A DNA stretch of 64,000 nucleotides from Enhydrobacter sp. (lineage in GTDB: Bacteria > Pseudomonadota > Alphaproteobacteria > Reyranellales > Reyranellaceae). The stretch is taken from positions 4,583,001 through 4,647,000 of the forward strand of contig NZ_CP126889.1 of assembly GCF_030246845.1 (NCBI RefSeq), given 5' to 3'. Below the pieces are notes generated by a model. The model did not search any database. It saw nothing but the letters and a program-made list of their open reading frames with translations, and was not told where the DNA came from. This document shows, piece after piece, positions 1-7,462 of the stretch. The translations under genes and the position numbers were made by a program. Within the stretch, counting starts at the first letter, position 1; every line of letters starts with the position of its first letter.

Positions 1-1
1 C

Positions 2-724
2 TGGGCACGCTTCCGCAGGGTCGCCGACGAAATCGGCGCCTTCTTCATGGTCGATATGGCACACTATGCCGGGCTGGTCGCGGGCGGCGTCTATCCCAGC
101 CCGCTGCCTCACGCCCATGTCGTGACGACGACGACGCACAAGACGCTGCGCGGGCCGCGCGGCGGCCTGATCCTCTCGACCGATGCCGAGATCGGCAGGA
201 AGATCAACTCGGCGGTGTTCCCGGGCCTGCAGGGCGGGCCCCTGATGCACATCATCGCCGCCAAGGCGGTGGCCCTGGGGGAGGCGCTGCGGCCCGACTT
301 CAAGCTGTACGCCCAGCGGACGGTCGACAATGCCCGCGCGCTGGCTTCGGCTCTCACGGAACGCGGCCTCGAGATCGTCTCCGGCGGCACCGACAGTCAT
401 GTGATGCTGGTCGACCTGCGCCCGAAGAAAGCAACAGGCGTCACCGCCGAGAAAGTGCTCGACCGCGCCGGCATCACCGTCAACAAGAACAGCATTCCGG
501 GCGACCCCGAGAAGTACACGATCACCTCGGGCGTGCGACTGGGATCGCCAGCCGGCACGACGCGCGGCTTCGGCGTGGCCGAATTCCGTCAGGTTGGCCA
601 TTTGATTGCCGACGTACTGGACGGGGTCGCGAAGAACGGCCCCGAGGGCGATGCCCAGGTCGAGGCGCAGGTTCGCGGCAAGGTGCGCGACCTCTGCGCC
701 CGCTTCCCGATCTACCGCGACTGA
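2..724 (+). CDS. glyA: Serine hydroxymethyltransferase, C-terminal part (partial at window edge)
   Basis: Interconverts serine and glycine with tetrahydrofolate as one-carbon carrier, using PLP in the cytoplasm. The frame is open from the first bases, so the start lies outside the window; 240 residues are visible. The PLP-lysine motif TTTTHKTLRGPRGG is intact, with the lysine at about visible residue 47, preceded by MVDMAHYAGLVA, a signature of the family. The C-terminal domain is complete and ends at a TGA 30 nt before nrdR. The glyA-nrdR-rib order is common in Alphaproteobacteria, which supports the assignment. Confidence 0.97.
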   Translation, partial: WARFRRVADEIGAFFMVDMAHYAGLVAGGVYPSPLPHAHVVTTTTHKTLRGPRGGLILSTDAEIGRKINSAVFPGLQGGPLMHIIAAKAVALGEALRPDFKLYAQRTVDNARALASALTERGLEIVSGGTDSHVMLVDLRPKKATGVTAEKVLDRAGITVNKNSIPGDPEKYTITSGVRLGSPAGTTRGFGVAEFRQVGHLIADVLDGVAKNGPEGDAQVEAQVRGKVRDLCARFPIYRD

Positions 725-754
725 CGACGCGCCGCAGACAAACGAGGGGGAGAG

Positions 755-1219
755 ATGCGCTGTCCATTTTGCGGTCACGAGGACACCCAGGTTAAGGACT
801 CGCGACCGACCGACGACAATTCGGCGATCCGCCGCCGGCGGTATTGCCCTTCCTGCGGCTCGCGCTTCACCACCTTCGAACGCGTGCAGTTGCGCGAACT
901 GACCGTGGTCAAGAAGAACGGCCAGCGCGTGGCGTTCGATCGCGACAAGCTCGCGCGCTCGATCTCGGTGGCCTGCCGCAAGCGGCCCGTCGATCCAGAG
1001 CGCGTGGAGCGGGTGGTGAACGGCATCGTGCGCCGCCTCGAAAGCTCCGGCGAGAGCGAGATTCCCTCGGCCCAGATCGGCGAGCTGGTGATGGATGCGC
1101 TGCGTGCGCTCGATCCGGTCGCCTATGTGCGGTTCGCCTCGGTCTATCGCAACTTCCGCGAGGCCAAGGACTTCGAGGAATTCATTTCGGACCTTGCCGA
1201 CACCAACCTCAAGGACTGA
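755..1219 (+). CDS. nrdR: Transcriptional repressor NrdR
   Basis: Represses ribonucleotide reductase operons in response to ATP/dATP. The 154 residues match the usual length. An N-terminal zinc ribbon is visible (CPFC near residue 3 and CPSC near residue 31), followed by an ATP-cone domain from about residue 46 (VVKKNGQRVAFDRDKL). The start is the ATG after the purine-rich GGGGGAGAG. It lies between glyA and ribD, with only 3 nt before ribD, so it is probably cotranscribed with the riboflavin genes. No NrdR box is visible in the window and no nrd operon is present. Confidence 0.96.
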   Translation: MRCPFCGHEDTQVKDSRPTDDNSAIRRRRYCPSCGSRFTTFERVQLRELTVVKKNGQRVAFDRDKLARSISVACRKRPVDPERVERVVNGIVRRLESSGESEIPSAQIGELVMDALRALDPVAYVRFASVYRNFREAKDFEEFISDLADTNLKD

Positions 1220-1222
1220 ACC

Positions 1223-2302
1223 ATGATGCGCGCGGCGCTCGCGCTGGCGCGCCGGTCGCTGGGGCGCACCTGGCCCAATCCCGCCGTCGGCTGCGTGATC
1301 GTGCGCGACGGCCGCATTGTCGCTCGCGGCCGCACGCGCGAGGGCGGCCGGCCGCACGCCGAGGCCGATGCGCTGGCCAATGCCGTCGAACCGGTCGCTG
1401 GCGCCACCGTCTATGTCACGCTCGAGCCCTGCGCGCATCAAGGCAGGACACCGCCCTGTGCCGATGCCCTGGTGTCGGCCGGCGTGGCGCGCGTGGTGTC
1501 GGCCACCGAGGACCCCGACCCCAGGGTGAAGGGACGGGGGCATGCGCGCCTCAGGGCTGCCGGCATTGCCGTCGAGGTCGGCGAGGGCGCGGCCGAGGCG
1601 GCGGACATCAACGTCGGCTTCTTCCGTCGCGTGCAGGACGGGCGGCCGCTGTTCCACCTGAAGCTCGCGACCTCGCTTGACGGCGCCATCGCGACGTCGA
1701 GCGGCGAGAGCAAATGGATCACGGGTCCTGAAGCGCGGGCCGCCGGCCACCGGCTGCGAGCGACTCACGACGCCGTCCTCGTCGGAGCCAAGACGGTCGC
1801 AATGGACGATCCCGAGCTCACGTGCCGGCTGCCCGGCCTTGCCGACCGTTCGCCGATACGCATCGTCCTCGATTCACACGCACGTCTGCCGCTCGGATCC
1901 AGGCTGGCGACGACGGCCCGCGACCGACCGGTCTGGCTGATTTGCGCCCAAGCCGACCGGGATCGCGAATTGCGGCTGGTCGACCGGGGCGTTAAGGTGA
2001 TTCGTGTTGCTCCTACCGCGGACGGACGCGTCGACCCCCTTGCGGCGGCACAGGCCTTGGGTAAAGAAGGGCTGACGCGGGTATTGATCGAAGGCGGGGG
2101 CCAGGTGGCGGCGGCCTTCCTGAAGGCAGGCCTCGTCGATCGGATCACACACTACCGCGCCGGTATGATCATGGGAGCCGACAGCCGCTCTGCGGTCGGC
2201 CCGTTGGGCGTCGGTTCCTTGGATTTCGCGCCCCGGTTCTCGCTGGTTTCCGCCGGAGTCGTGGGTACGGACACGGTGGAAAGCTGGCGACGGGACGCCT
2301 AA
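1223..2302 (+). CDS. ribD: Riboflavin biosynthesis protein RibD (deaminase/reductase)
   Basis: Bifunctional enzyme that deaminates the pyrimidine formed from GTP and then reduces its ribosyl side chain. The 359 residues have an N-terminal cytidine-deaminase-type domain with the zinc and catalytic residues H45, E47, C70 and C79 (HAEADAL, EPCAHQGRTPPC), and a C-terminal DHFR-like reductase from about residue 145 (FHLKLATSLDGAIA). Both domains look complete. It is the first gene of a tight ribD-ribE-ribBX-ribH run. The codon before the chosen start overlaps the nrdR end region, so transcription probably enters from nrdR. Confidence 0.96.
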   Translation: MMRAALALARRSLGRTWPNPAVGCVIVRDGRIVARGRTREGGRPHAEADALANAVEPVAGATVYVTLEPCAHQGRTPPCADALVSAGVARVVSATEDPDPRVKGRGHARLRAAGIAVEVGEGAAEAADINVGFFRRVQDGRPLFHLKLATSLDGAIATSSGESKWITGPEARAAGHRLRATHDAVLVGAKTVAMDDPELTCRLPGLADRSPIRIVLDSHARLPLGSRLATTARDRPVWLICAQADRDRELRLVDRGVKVIRVAPTADGRVDPLAAAQALGKEGLTRVLIEGGGQVAAAFLKAGLVDRITHYRAGMIMGADSRSAVGPLGVGSLDFAPRFSLVSAGVVGTDTVESWRRDA

Positions 2303-2312
2303 GTACGGGCCC

Positions 2313-2915
2313 ATGTTCACAGGCATCGTCTCCGATATCGGCGAGATCGTCTCCGTCACGCCGGGCGGCAAGGCGGAGGACCGTCGCTTCGTCGTCCGCA
2401 CCCGGCACGACCTGAAGCCGGTCGCCATCGGCGCGTCGATCGCCTGTTCCGGCTGCTGCCTGACCGTGGTCGAGAAGGGGGCGGACCACTTCTCGGTCGA
2501 GGCGTCCGGCGAGACGCTCGGCAGGACCCATCTCGCGGACTGGCAGCCGGGCACCCGGGTCAATCTCGAGCTGTCGCTGAAGGTCGGCGACGAGCTCGGC
2601 GGCCATCTCGTCTATGGCCATGTCGACGGCGTCGGCAAGGTGGTATCGATCGAGCCCGACGGCGGCAGCCTGCGGTTTGTCTTCGAGGCGCCCGGGGAGC
2701 TTGGCCGCTTCGTCGCCGCCAAGGGGTCGGTGGCCGTCGACGGCGTGTCGCTGACGGTGAACGAGGTGACCGGCAATCGCTTCGGGGTGAACCTCATTCC
2801 CCATACCCAGGCCGTGACGACCCTCGGCCAGGCGAAGGCCGGGCAGCGGGTCAACCTTGAGGTGGATATGCTCGCGCGTTACGTTGCGCGGCTGTTGGAG
2901 CACGAAAAGACATGA
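2313..2915 (+). CDS. ribE: Riboflavin synthase, alpha subunit
   Basis: Dismutates two 6,7-dimethyl-8-ribityllumazine molecules to riboflavin plus the pyrimidine substrate of lumazine synthase. The 200 residues start with the invariant MFTGI and contain two lumazine-binding barrels (about 1-95 and 96-195), with the repeated pattern SIACSGCCLTV and SVAVDGVSLTV. The stop overlaps the ATG of the next gene by 4 nt (ATGA), so coupled translation is likely. The same gene is called ribC or ribE in different species. Confidence 0.96.
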   Translation: MFTGIVSDIGEIVSVTPGGKAEDRRFVVRTRHDLKPVAIGASIACSGCCLTVVEKGADHFSVEASGETLGRTHLADWQPGTRVNLELSLKVGDELGGHLVYGHVDGVGKVVSIEPDGGSLRFVFEAPGELGRFVAAKGSVAVDGVSLTVNEVTGNRFGVNLIPHTQAVTTLGQAKAGQRVNLEVDMLARYVARLLEHEKT

Positions 2916-4063
2916 ACGCGCTCGATAAGGATGCCTGGCGCATAACCTTCGGCGAAGTGAAGGCGGCCGCCGAGGACATCATCGAAGAGGCCCGCAAGGG
3001 CCGGATGTTCATCCTTGTCGACGACGAGGATCGCGAGAACGAAGGCGATCTCGTCATCCCCGCGCAGTTCGCGACACCCGAGGCGATCAATTTCATGGCC
3101 AAGCACGCGCGCGGCCTGATCTGCCTCGCCCTGCCGCGCGAGCGGGTGGAGCAGCTCGGCCTGTCGCTGATGTCGCAGAACAACGGCACGCGCCACCAGA
3201 CCGCCTTCACGACGTCGATCGAGGCGCGCGAGGGGGTGACGACCGGCATCTCCGCCGCCGATCGGGCGCGTACGGTAGCGGTCGCGATCGATCCGTCGTG
3301 CGGTCCGCAGGACATCGTGACGCCGGGGCATGTCTTTCCCCTGGTTGCCCGCGACGGCGGCACGCTCGAACGCACCGGTCATACCGAGGCGGCGGTCGAT
3401 CTGGCGCGGCTGGCCGGCCTCACGCCCGCCGGCGTGATCTGCGAGATCATGAACGACGACGGCACGATGGCGCGCCGCAACGATCTCATCAGCTTCGCCC
3501 AGCGCCACGGGCTGAAGATCGGCACCATCGCCGACCTCATCGCCTATCGCCGACGCTACGATTCGATCGTGAAGCGCATCAGCGACACGATGTTCGACAG
3601 CATCTATGGCGGCGATTTCCGCTGCGTCGTCTACCTCAACAAGGTGACGAAGGCGCAGCACATCGCGCTCGTCAAGGGCGATCCGGCCACCGGTGGCCCG
3701 GTGATGGTGCGCATGCACGCCGTCAACATCTTCACCGACACGCTCGGCCAGCGCAGCGGCGGGCGCGGTGGGGAGATCGAGGCCTCGATGAAGGCCATCG
3801 CCGAGGAGGGGCGCGGCGTGATCGTGCTCATTCGCGAGCCGCTCACGGTCGTGCTGTCCGAGCAGCGCCGTCGGGCCGGCGAGCCGATCGCGCCGGCAGG
3901 CGGTGAGCTGCGGGACTACGGCGTCGGCGCCCAGATCCTGATCGATCTCGGCGTGAAGGACATGGTCCTGCTCACCAACTCCAAGAAGAGCATCGTCGGC
4001 CTCGAGGGCTTCGGCCTCAGGGTCGTCGGGCAAAGGCCCGTTCCCGGCCGCGCGGCGCGCTGA
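2912..4063 (+). CDS. ribB: 3,4-dihydroxy-2-butanone-4-phosphate synthase with degenerate GTP cyclohydrolase II domain (RibBX type)
   Basis: The N-terminal domain (about residues 12-215) makes the four-carbon unit of riboflavin from ribulose 5-phosphate. It keeps the acidic loop DDEDRENEGDL and the HTEAAVDL region. The C-terminal domain (about 218-375) aligns to GTP cyclohydrolase II (HIALVKG, PVMVRMHAVN, IAEEGRGV). However, the zinc cysteines are replaced by a stretch reading GQRSGGRGGEI, and the expected RQEGRGIGL motif is IREPLTVVL. It therefore matches RibBX variants, known in Proteobacteria to lack GTP cyclohydrolase II activity. A separate ribA should exist elsewhere in the genome. It overlaps ribE by 4 nt. 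Confidence 0.93.
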   Translation: MNALDKDAWRITFGEVKAAAEDIIEEARKGRMFILVDDEDRENEGDLVIPAQFATPEAINFMAKHARGLICLALPRERVEQLGLSLMSQNNGTRHQTAFTTSIEAREGVTTGISAADRARTVAVAIDPSCGPQDIVTPGHVFPLVARDGGTLERTGHTEAAVDLARLAGLTPAGVICEIMNDDGTMARRNDLISFAQRHGLKIGTIADLIAYRRRYDSIVKRISDTMFDSIYGGDFRCVVYLNKVTKAQHIALVKGDPATGGPVMVRMHAVNIFTDTLGQRSGGRGGEIEASMKAIAEEGRGVIVLIREPLTVVLSEQRRRAGEPIAPAGGELRDYGVGAQILIDLGVKDMVLLTNSKKSIVGLEGFGLRVVGQRPVPGRAAR

Positions 4064-4066
4064 GCC

Positions 4067-4543
4067 ATGTCGACCCGAACCGAAACGCCGACCGCGCGCC
4101 CCGCGATCGACGGCGTCAGGGGTGCCCGCATCCTGATCGTCGAATCGCGCTACTACGCTGAAATCGCCGATGCGCTGTTGGCCGGGGCCGAGCGCGAGAT
4201 CGCCAAGAACGGCGCGCTCGCGGAGCGAGTGGTGGTGCCTGGCGCGTTCGAGATTCCCGGGGCCATCGCCCTTGCGGCCGATCGCTATGACGGCTTCGTG
4301 GCTTTGGGATGCGTCGTACGCGGCGAGACCACGCACTACGACTATGTCTGCGGCGAGAGCGCCCGTGGTCTCATGGATCTGGCGGTCCGGAAAAAGCTCG
4401 CCATCGGCTATGGCATCGTGACGGTCGACACGATGGAGCAGGCGCGTGCGCGGGCTTTCACCGACCGCGGCGACAAGGGCGGCGATGCCGCCCATGCCTG
4501 CCTTGCCATGGTGGCCCTCGGCCGCCGCTGGCGGAACGCATGA
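4067..4543 (+). CDS. ribH: 6,7-dimethyl-8-ribityllumazine synthase
   Basis: Condenses the ribitylaminopyrimidine with dihydroxybutanone phosphate to give lumazine, the substrate of RibE. The 158 residues carry the family motifs VPGAFEIPGAI and the RGETTHYDYV loop with the catalytic histidine. An N-terminal extension of about 20 residues (rich in Thr, Arg and Pro) precedes the core. It starts 3 nt after ribBX and its stop overlaps the nusB start by 4 nt. Confidence 0.95.
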   Translation: MSTRTETPTARPAIDGVRGARILIVESRYYAEIADALLAGAEREIAKNGALAERVVVPGAFEIPGAIALAADRYDGFVALGCVVRGETTHYDYVCGESARGLMDLAVRKKLAIGYGIVTVDTMEQARARAFTDRGDKGGDAAHACLAMVALGRRWRNA

Positions 4544-5019
4544 GCGAGCAACAGGGATCGGGGCGTGCGCCGAGCCGTCGCCAGGCGGCACGGCTTGCCG
4601 CCGTGCAGGCCTTGTACCAATGGCAGGAAGGACAGGACGCGCCCGGCGACATCATCGAGCAGTTCCTCAAGGTGCGCATCGGGGAGGCAGGGGAAGGCGG
4701 CATGCGGCGCGATGCCGACCGGCCCCTCTTCAAGGACGTCGTCGAGGGCGCCGCCGGGCACAAGGAGGAGCTGCAGCAGACCGTCTCCGCCGCGCTCGCC
4801 CGCGACTGGACCTGGGGACGCGTCGATCGCCTGGTGCGCGCGATCCTGCTTGCGGGGACCTATGAGCTCGTGCATCGGCACGACGTGCCGCCCAAGGTCG
4901 CGATCAACGAGTATGTCGAGATCGCGCATGCCTTCTACGACCAGGGCGAGCCGACCTTCGTGAACTCCGTGCTCGATCGCGTGGCGCGTCAGGTGCGGGC
5001 GTCGGAATTGACCGGCTAG
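4540..5019 (+). CDS. nusB: Transcription antitermination factor NusB
   Basis: RNA-binding protein that joins NusE (S10), NusA and NusG in rRNA antitermination complexes. The 159 residues begin MSEQQGSGRAPSRRQAARLAAVQALYQW; the SRRQAARLAAVQALYQW segment is the typical NusB N-terminus, and PPKVAINEYVEIAHAF with FVNSVLDRVA is the conserved C-terminal half. The ATG at 4540 overlaps the ribH stop (ATGA); an upstream in-frame ATG at 4309 would lie deep inside ribH and is rejected. ribH-nusB linkage is widespread in bacteria. Confidence 0.95.
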   Translation: MSEQQGSGRAPSRRQAARLAAVQALYQWQEGQDAPGDIIEQFLKVRIGEAGEGGMRRDADRPLFKDVVEGAAGHKEELQQTVSAALARDWTWGRVDRLVRAILLAGTYELVHRHDVPPKVAINEYVEIAHAFYDQGEPTFVNSVLDRVARQVRASELTG

Positions 5020-5020
5020 C

Positions 5021-5986
5021 ATGGCCGGCCGCCGGCCCGGTCAGTTCGAGCTGATCGCGCGCTATTTCGCTCCCTTGGCCCGCGACTTCATGGGCGCCGG
5101 GGATCTCAAGAGCGACAATGCCTTCTTGCCGGCGGACGCACGGCACGATCTCGTGGTCAAGACCGACACGATCGTCGCCGGCGTGCACTTCCTGCCCGGC
5201 GAGCGGCCGGAGCGGATCGCCGCCAAGGCGGTGCGCGTCTGTCTTTCCGATCTCGCCGCCGGCGGCGCGACGCCCTATGCCTACCAACTGTCGCTTGCTC
5301 TGCCGCCTCGCTGGACGGAGCGCTGGATCGCAGCATTCGTCCGCGGCCTGCAGGCGGACCAGCGCCGCTACGGCATCACGCTTTGCGGCGGCGACACGGT
5401 GGCGACGCCCGGTCCGCTCACCATCACCGTCACCGCCTTCGGCCGCGTGCCGCGCGGCCGGGGCCTGAGCCGCGCCGGGGCGAGGGCAGGCGACGAGCTC
5501 TGGGTCAGCGGCACGATCGGCGACGCGGCGCTCGGTCTTCTGGCGGCCCGTCACCGGCTGAGGAGCCTCGCTCTCGAGAAGCGGTATCGCCTCCCTCAGC
5601 CGCGCACCGTGCTGGGGCGGCGTCTGGTCGGCATTGTCCATGCGACAGCCGACGTTTCCGATGGGCTGCTGGCCGATGCCGGCCATATCGCCGAAGCTTC
5701 AAGGCTCGGGCTGGTCGTCGAACGCGAGCGCGTGCCCCTGTCACGCGAGGCGCGCCGTGTCGTCGCGAGCGACCCGTCGCTCTGGGCCGCCGTGCTGGGC
5801 GGAGGCGACGACTACGAGCTGGTGATGGCTGTGCCGCCCCGTCGCCGCGCGGCGCTCCTGGCGGCGGCCCGGGCAGCGGGCGTCAAGGTGAGCCCGATCG
5901 GTGTTTTCACAGCCGGCGAGGGTGTGCGCCTCACCGTCGCGGGCCGGAGAACGCGGCCACCTCGAATGGGCTATGTCCACTTCTGA
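5021..5986 (+). CDS. thiL: Thiamine-monophosphate kinase
   Basis: Phosphorylates thiamine monophosphate to the pyrophosphate cofactor with ATP. The 321 residues show the AIR-synthase-like fold motifs VKTDTIVAGVHF, CLSDLAAGGA, LCGGDTVAT and ATADVSDGLLADAG. The N-terminal metal loop, which in relatives reads roughly LxDDAA, is LKSDNA here, so one acidic residue is a serine; SDLAAMGA also reads SDLAAGGA. The gene follows nusB by 1 nt, the usual nusB-thiL order of Alphaproteobacteria. The call is firm on context; the altered loop is noted as a finding. Confidence 0.92.
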   Translation: MAGRRPGQFELIARYFAPLARDFMGAGDLKSDNAFLPADARHDLVVKTDTIVAGVHFLPGERPERIAAKAVRVCLSDLAAGGATPYAYQLSLALPPRWTERWIAAFVRGLQADQRRYGITLCGGDTVATPGPLTITVTAFGRVPRGRGLSRAGARAGDELWVSGTIGDAALGLLAARHRLRSLALEKRYRLPQPRTVLGRRLVGIVHATADVSDGLLADAGHIAEASRLGLVVERERVPLSREARRVVASDPSLWAAVLGGGDDYELVMAVPPRRRAALLAAARAAGVKVSPIGVFTAGEGVRLTVAGRRTRPPRMGYVHF

Positions 5987-6073
5987 GCGAATGGCTGCCC
6001 TGCGCGCCGACCACCAGGAAGGACGCCTATTCGCTTGGGATTGCTCGGCGATGCCGACTAAGGTGCGCATCGA

Positions 6074-7306
6074 ATGGACGGCCTGACGAAGATCCAGGGG
6101 GCGCAGGCGATCGAAACCGGTCGCCTCTCGCGCCAATCGGTGCGCAACATCGCCCTGCTGGCGATCTGCCAGGCGCTCACCCAAAGCAGCAACACGCTGA
6201 TGTTCGCGTCCTCGGCGCTCGCCGTGCTGACGATCGTGCCGCCCGACATGCGCGTCTTCGCCAATCTGCCGATCACGATGCAGCATCTGGGTGTCATGCT
6301 TTCGGTGTTTCCGGCCTCGATGCTGATGATGCGGCGCGGCCGATGCTTCGGCTTTCGCACCGGCTCTCTGGCCGGAATGGCGGGCGCTTCCTGCGCGGCC
6401 GTCGGGCTGGGCATCGGCAGCTTCGTGGTGATGTGCCTGGGCGGCCTGCTGCTCGGTTTCGCCATCGCCAACATGCAGCTCTACCGTTTCGCCGCCGTCG
6501 AGCTGGCGCCGCTGCATTTCCGCGCGCAGGCGATCTCGTATGTGACGGCGGGTGGCGTCGTGGCCGGCATCATCGGGCCGACGCTGGCGCGCTGGACGCC
6601 CGACCTCTGGCTGCCAACCTTCCAGGCGAGCTTCGTCGCCGTGGTCGTGGTCCATGCGATCGTGTTCGTGGTCCTCGGCTTCATCGGATTCCCTGCGATA
6701 AAGGCCGAAGACAGCACGGGGCCGCAGCGGCCGCTGCTCGAGATCGTGACCCAGCCGGCCTACATGGTGGCCGTGGCCGGCGCGATGATCGCCTTCGGCG
6801 TGATGTCGTTCGTCATGGCGGCCTCGCCGATCGCCATCGTCCAGTGCGGCCTCGACAAGACCGAAGCCCCGGTCACGATCTTCGCGCATGTAATGGGGAT
6901 GTTCATCCCGGCCTTCTTCACCGGCCATCTCGTGGCCCGCTTCGGCATCTTCAACGTGATGCTGGCGGGTGCCGCCCTGCTGATCGCCGGCGTCGCCGTC
7001 GCCCTGGTCGGGACCACTGCCTGGCATTTCCGCAGCGCGCTCAGCCTGAACGGCGTGGGCTGGAATTTCCTCTTCGTGGGCGCCACGACGCTGCTGACCA
7101 CGACCTATCGGCCGGCGGAGCGCGGCAAGGCGCAAGCCTTCAACGACTTCATGGTGTTCGGCACCACCACGACGGCGAGCCTCATGGCGAGCGTCGTGCT
7201 CGAGCTCAAGGGCTGGGAGGTACTGAACTACTTCGCCTTCGCCCTGGTCTGTGCCGCCCTGGTCGTCATCGGCCTGTTCCGCTTGCGCCACCGCGCCCCG
7301 GCGTGA
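6074..7306 (+). CDS. MFS transporter of unknown substrate
   Basis: An integral inner-membrane protein of 410 residues with about 12 hydrophobic segments, typical of the major facilitator superfamily. A cytoplasmic-loop-like basic stretch (MMRRGRCFGFRTG) sits between segments 2 and 3, and a glycine-rich helix (LGGLLLGFAIANMQ) follows. No substrate motif is recognised. It lies 88 nt after thiL on the same strand, so uptake or efflux of a vitamin-related compound such as riboflavin or thiamine is conceivable, but only the neighbourhood suggests it. The start is the first ATG of the frame, close to the thiL end. Confidence 0.8.
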   Translation: MDGLTKIQGAQAIETGRLSRQSVRNIALLAICQALTQSSNTLMFASSALAVLTIVPPDMRVFANLPITMQHLGVMLSVFPASMLMMRRGRCFGFRTGSLAGMAGASCAAVGLGIGSFVVMCLGGLLLGFAIANMQLYRFAAVELAPLHFRAQAISYVTAGGVVAGIIGPTLARWTPDLWLPTFQASFVAVVVVHAIVFVVLGFIGFPAIKAEDSTGPQRPLLEIVTQPAYMVAVAGAMIAFGVMSFVMAASPIAIVQCGLDKTEAPVTIFAHVMGMFIPAFFTGHLVARFGIFNVMLAGAALLIAGVAVALVGTTAWHFRSALSLNGVGWNFLFVGATTLLTTTYRPAERGKAQAFNDFMVFGTTTTASLMASVVLELKGWEVLNYFAFALVCAALVVIGLFRLRHRAPA

Positions 7307-7323
7307 GGCCAAGCCCTTGAGGT

Positions 7324-7342
7324 GAAGGGGATTTTCCCCTTC
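7324..7342. repeat. Short perfect inverted repeat after the MFS gene
   Basis: GAAGGGGA-TTT-TCCCCTTC: an 8-bp perfect stem with a 3-nt loop, 18 nt after the MFS stop and about 120 nt before hppA. It may be a weak terminator or RNA hairpin, but no T tract follows on either strand. Confidence 0.4.
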
Positions 7343-7462
7343 GGCGCATGGTTGCGCGGCCGGAGGGGTTCTGTCATTTTCCAGCGCCTCGCCCCGGGGG
7401 AGAGACCTTCGCTTCGGGCGGCAACAAGCAGGAAAATGCCGAAAAAACAATAGGTTGCATAC

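Noticed and set aside
2303..2312. FMN riboswitch in the rib operon
   Set aside because: Genes from nrdR to ribH are separated by a few nucleotides or overlap, so there is no leader with space for the element.
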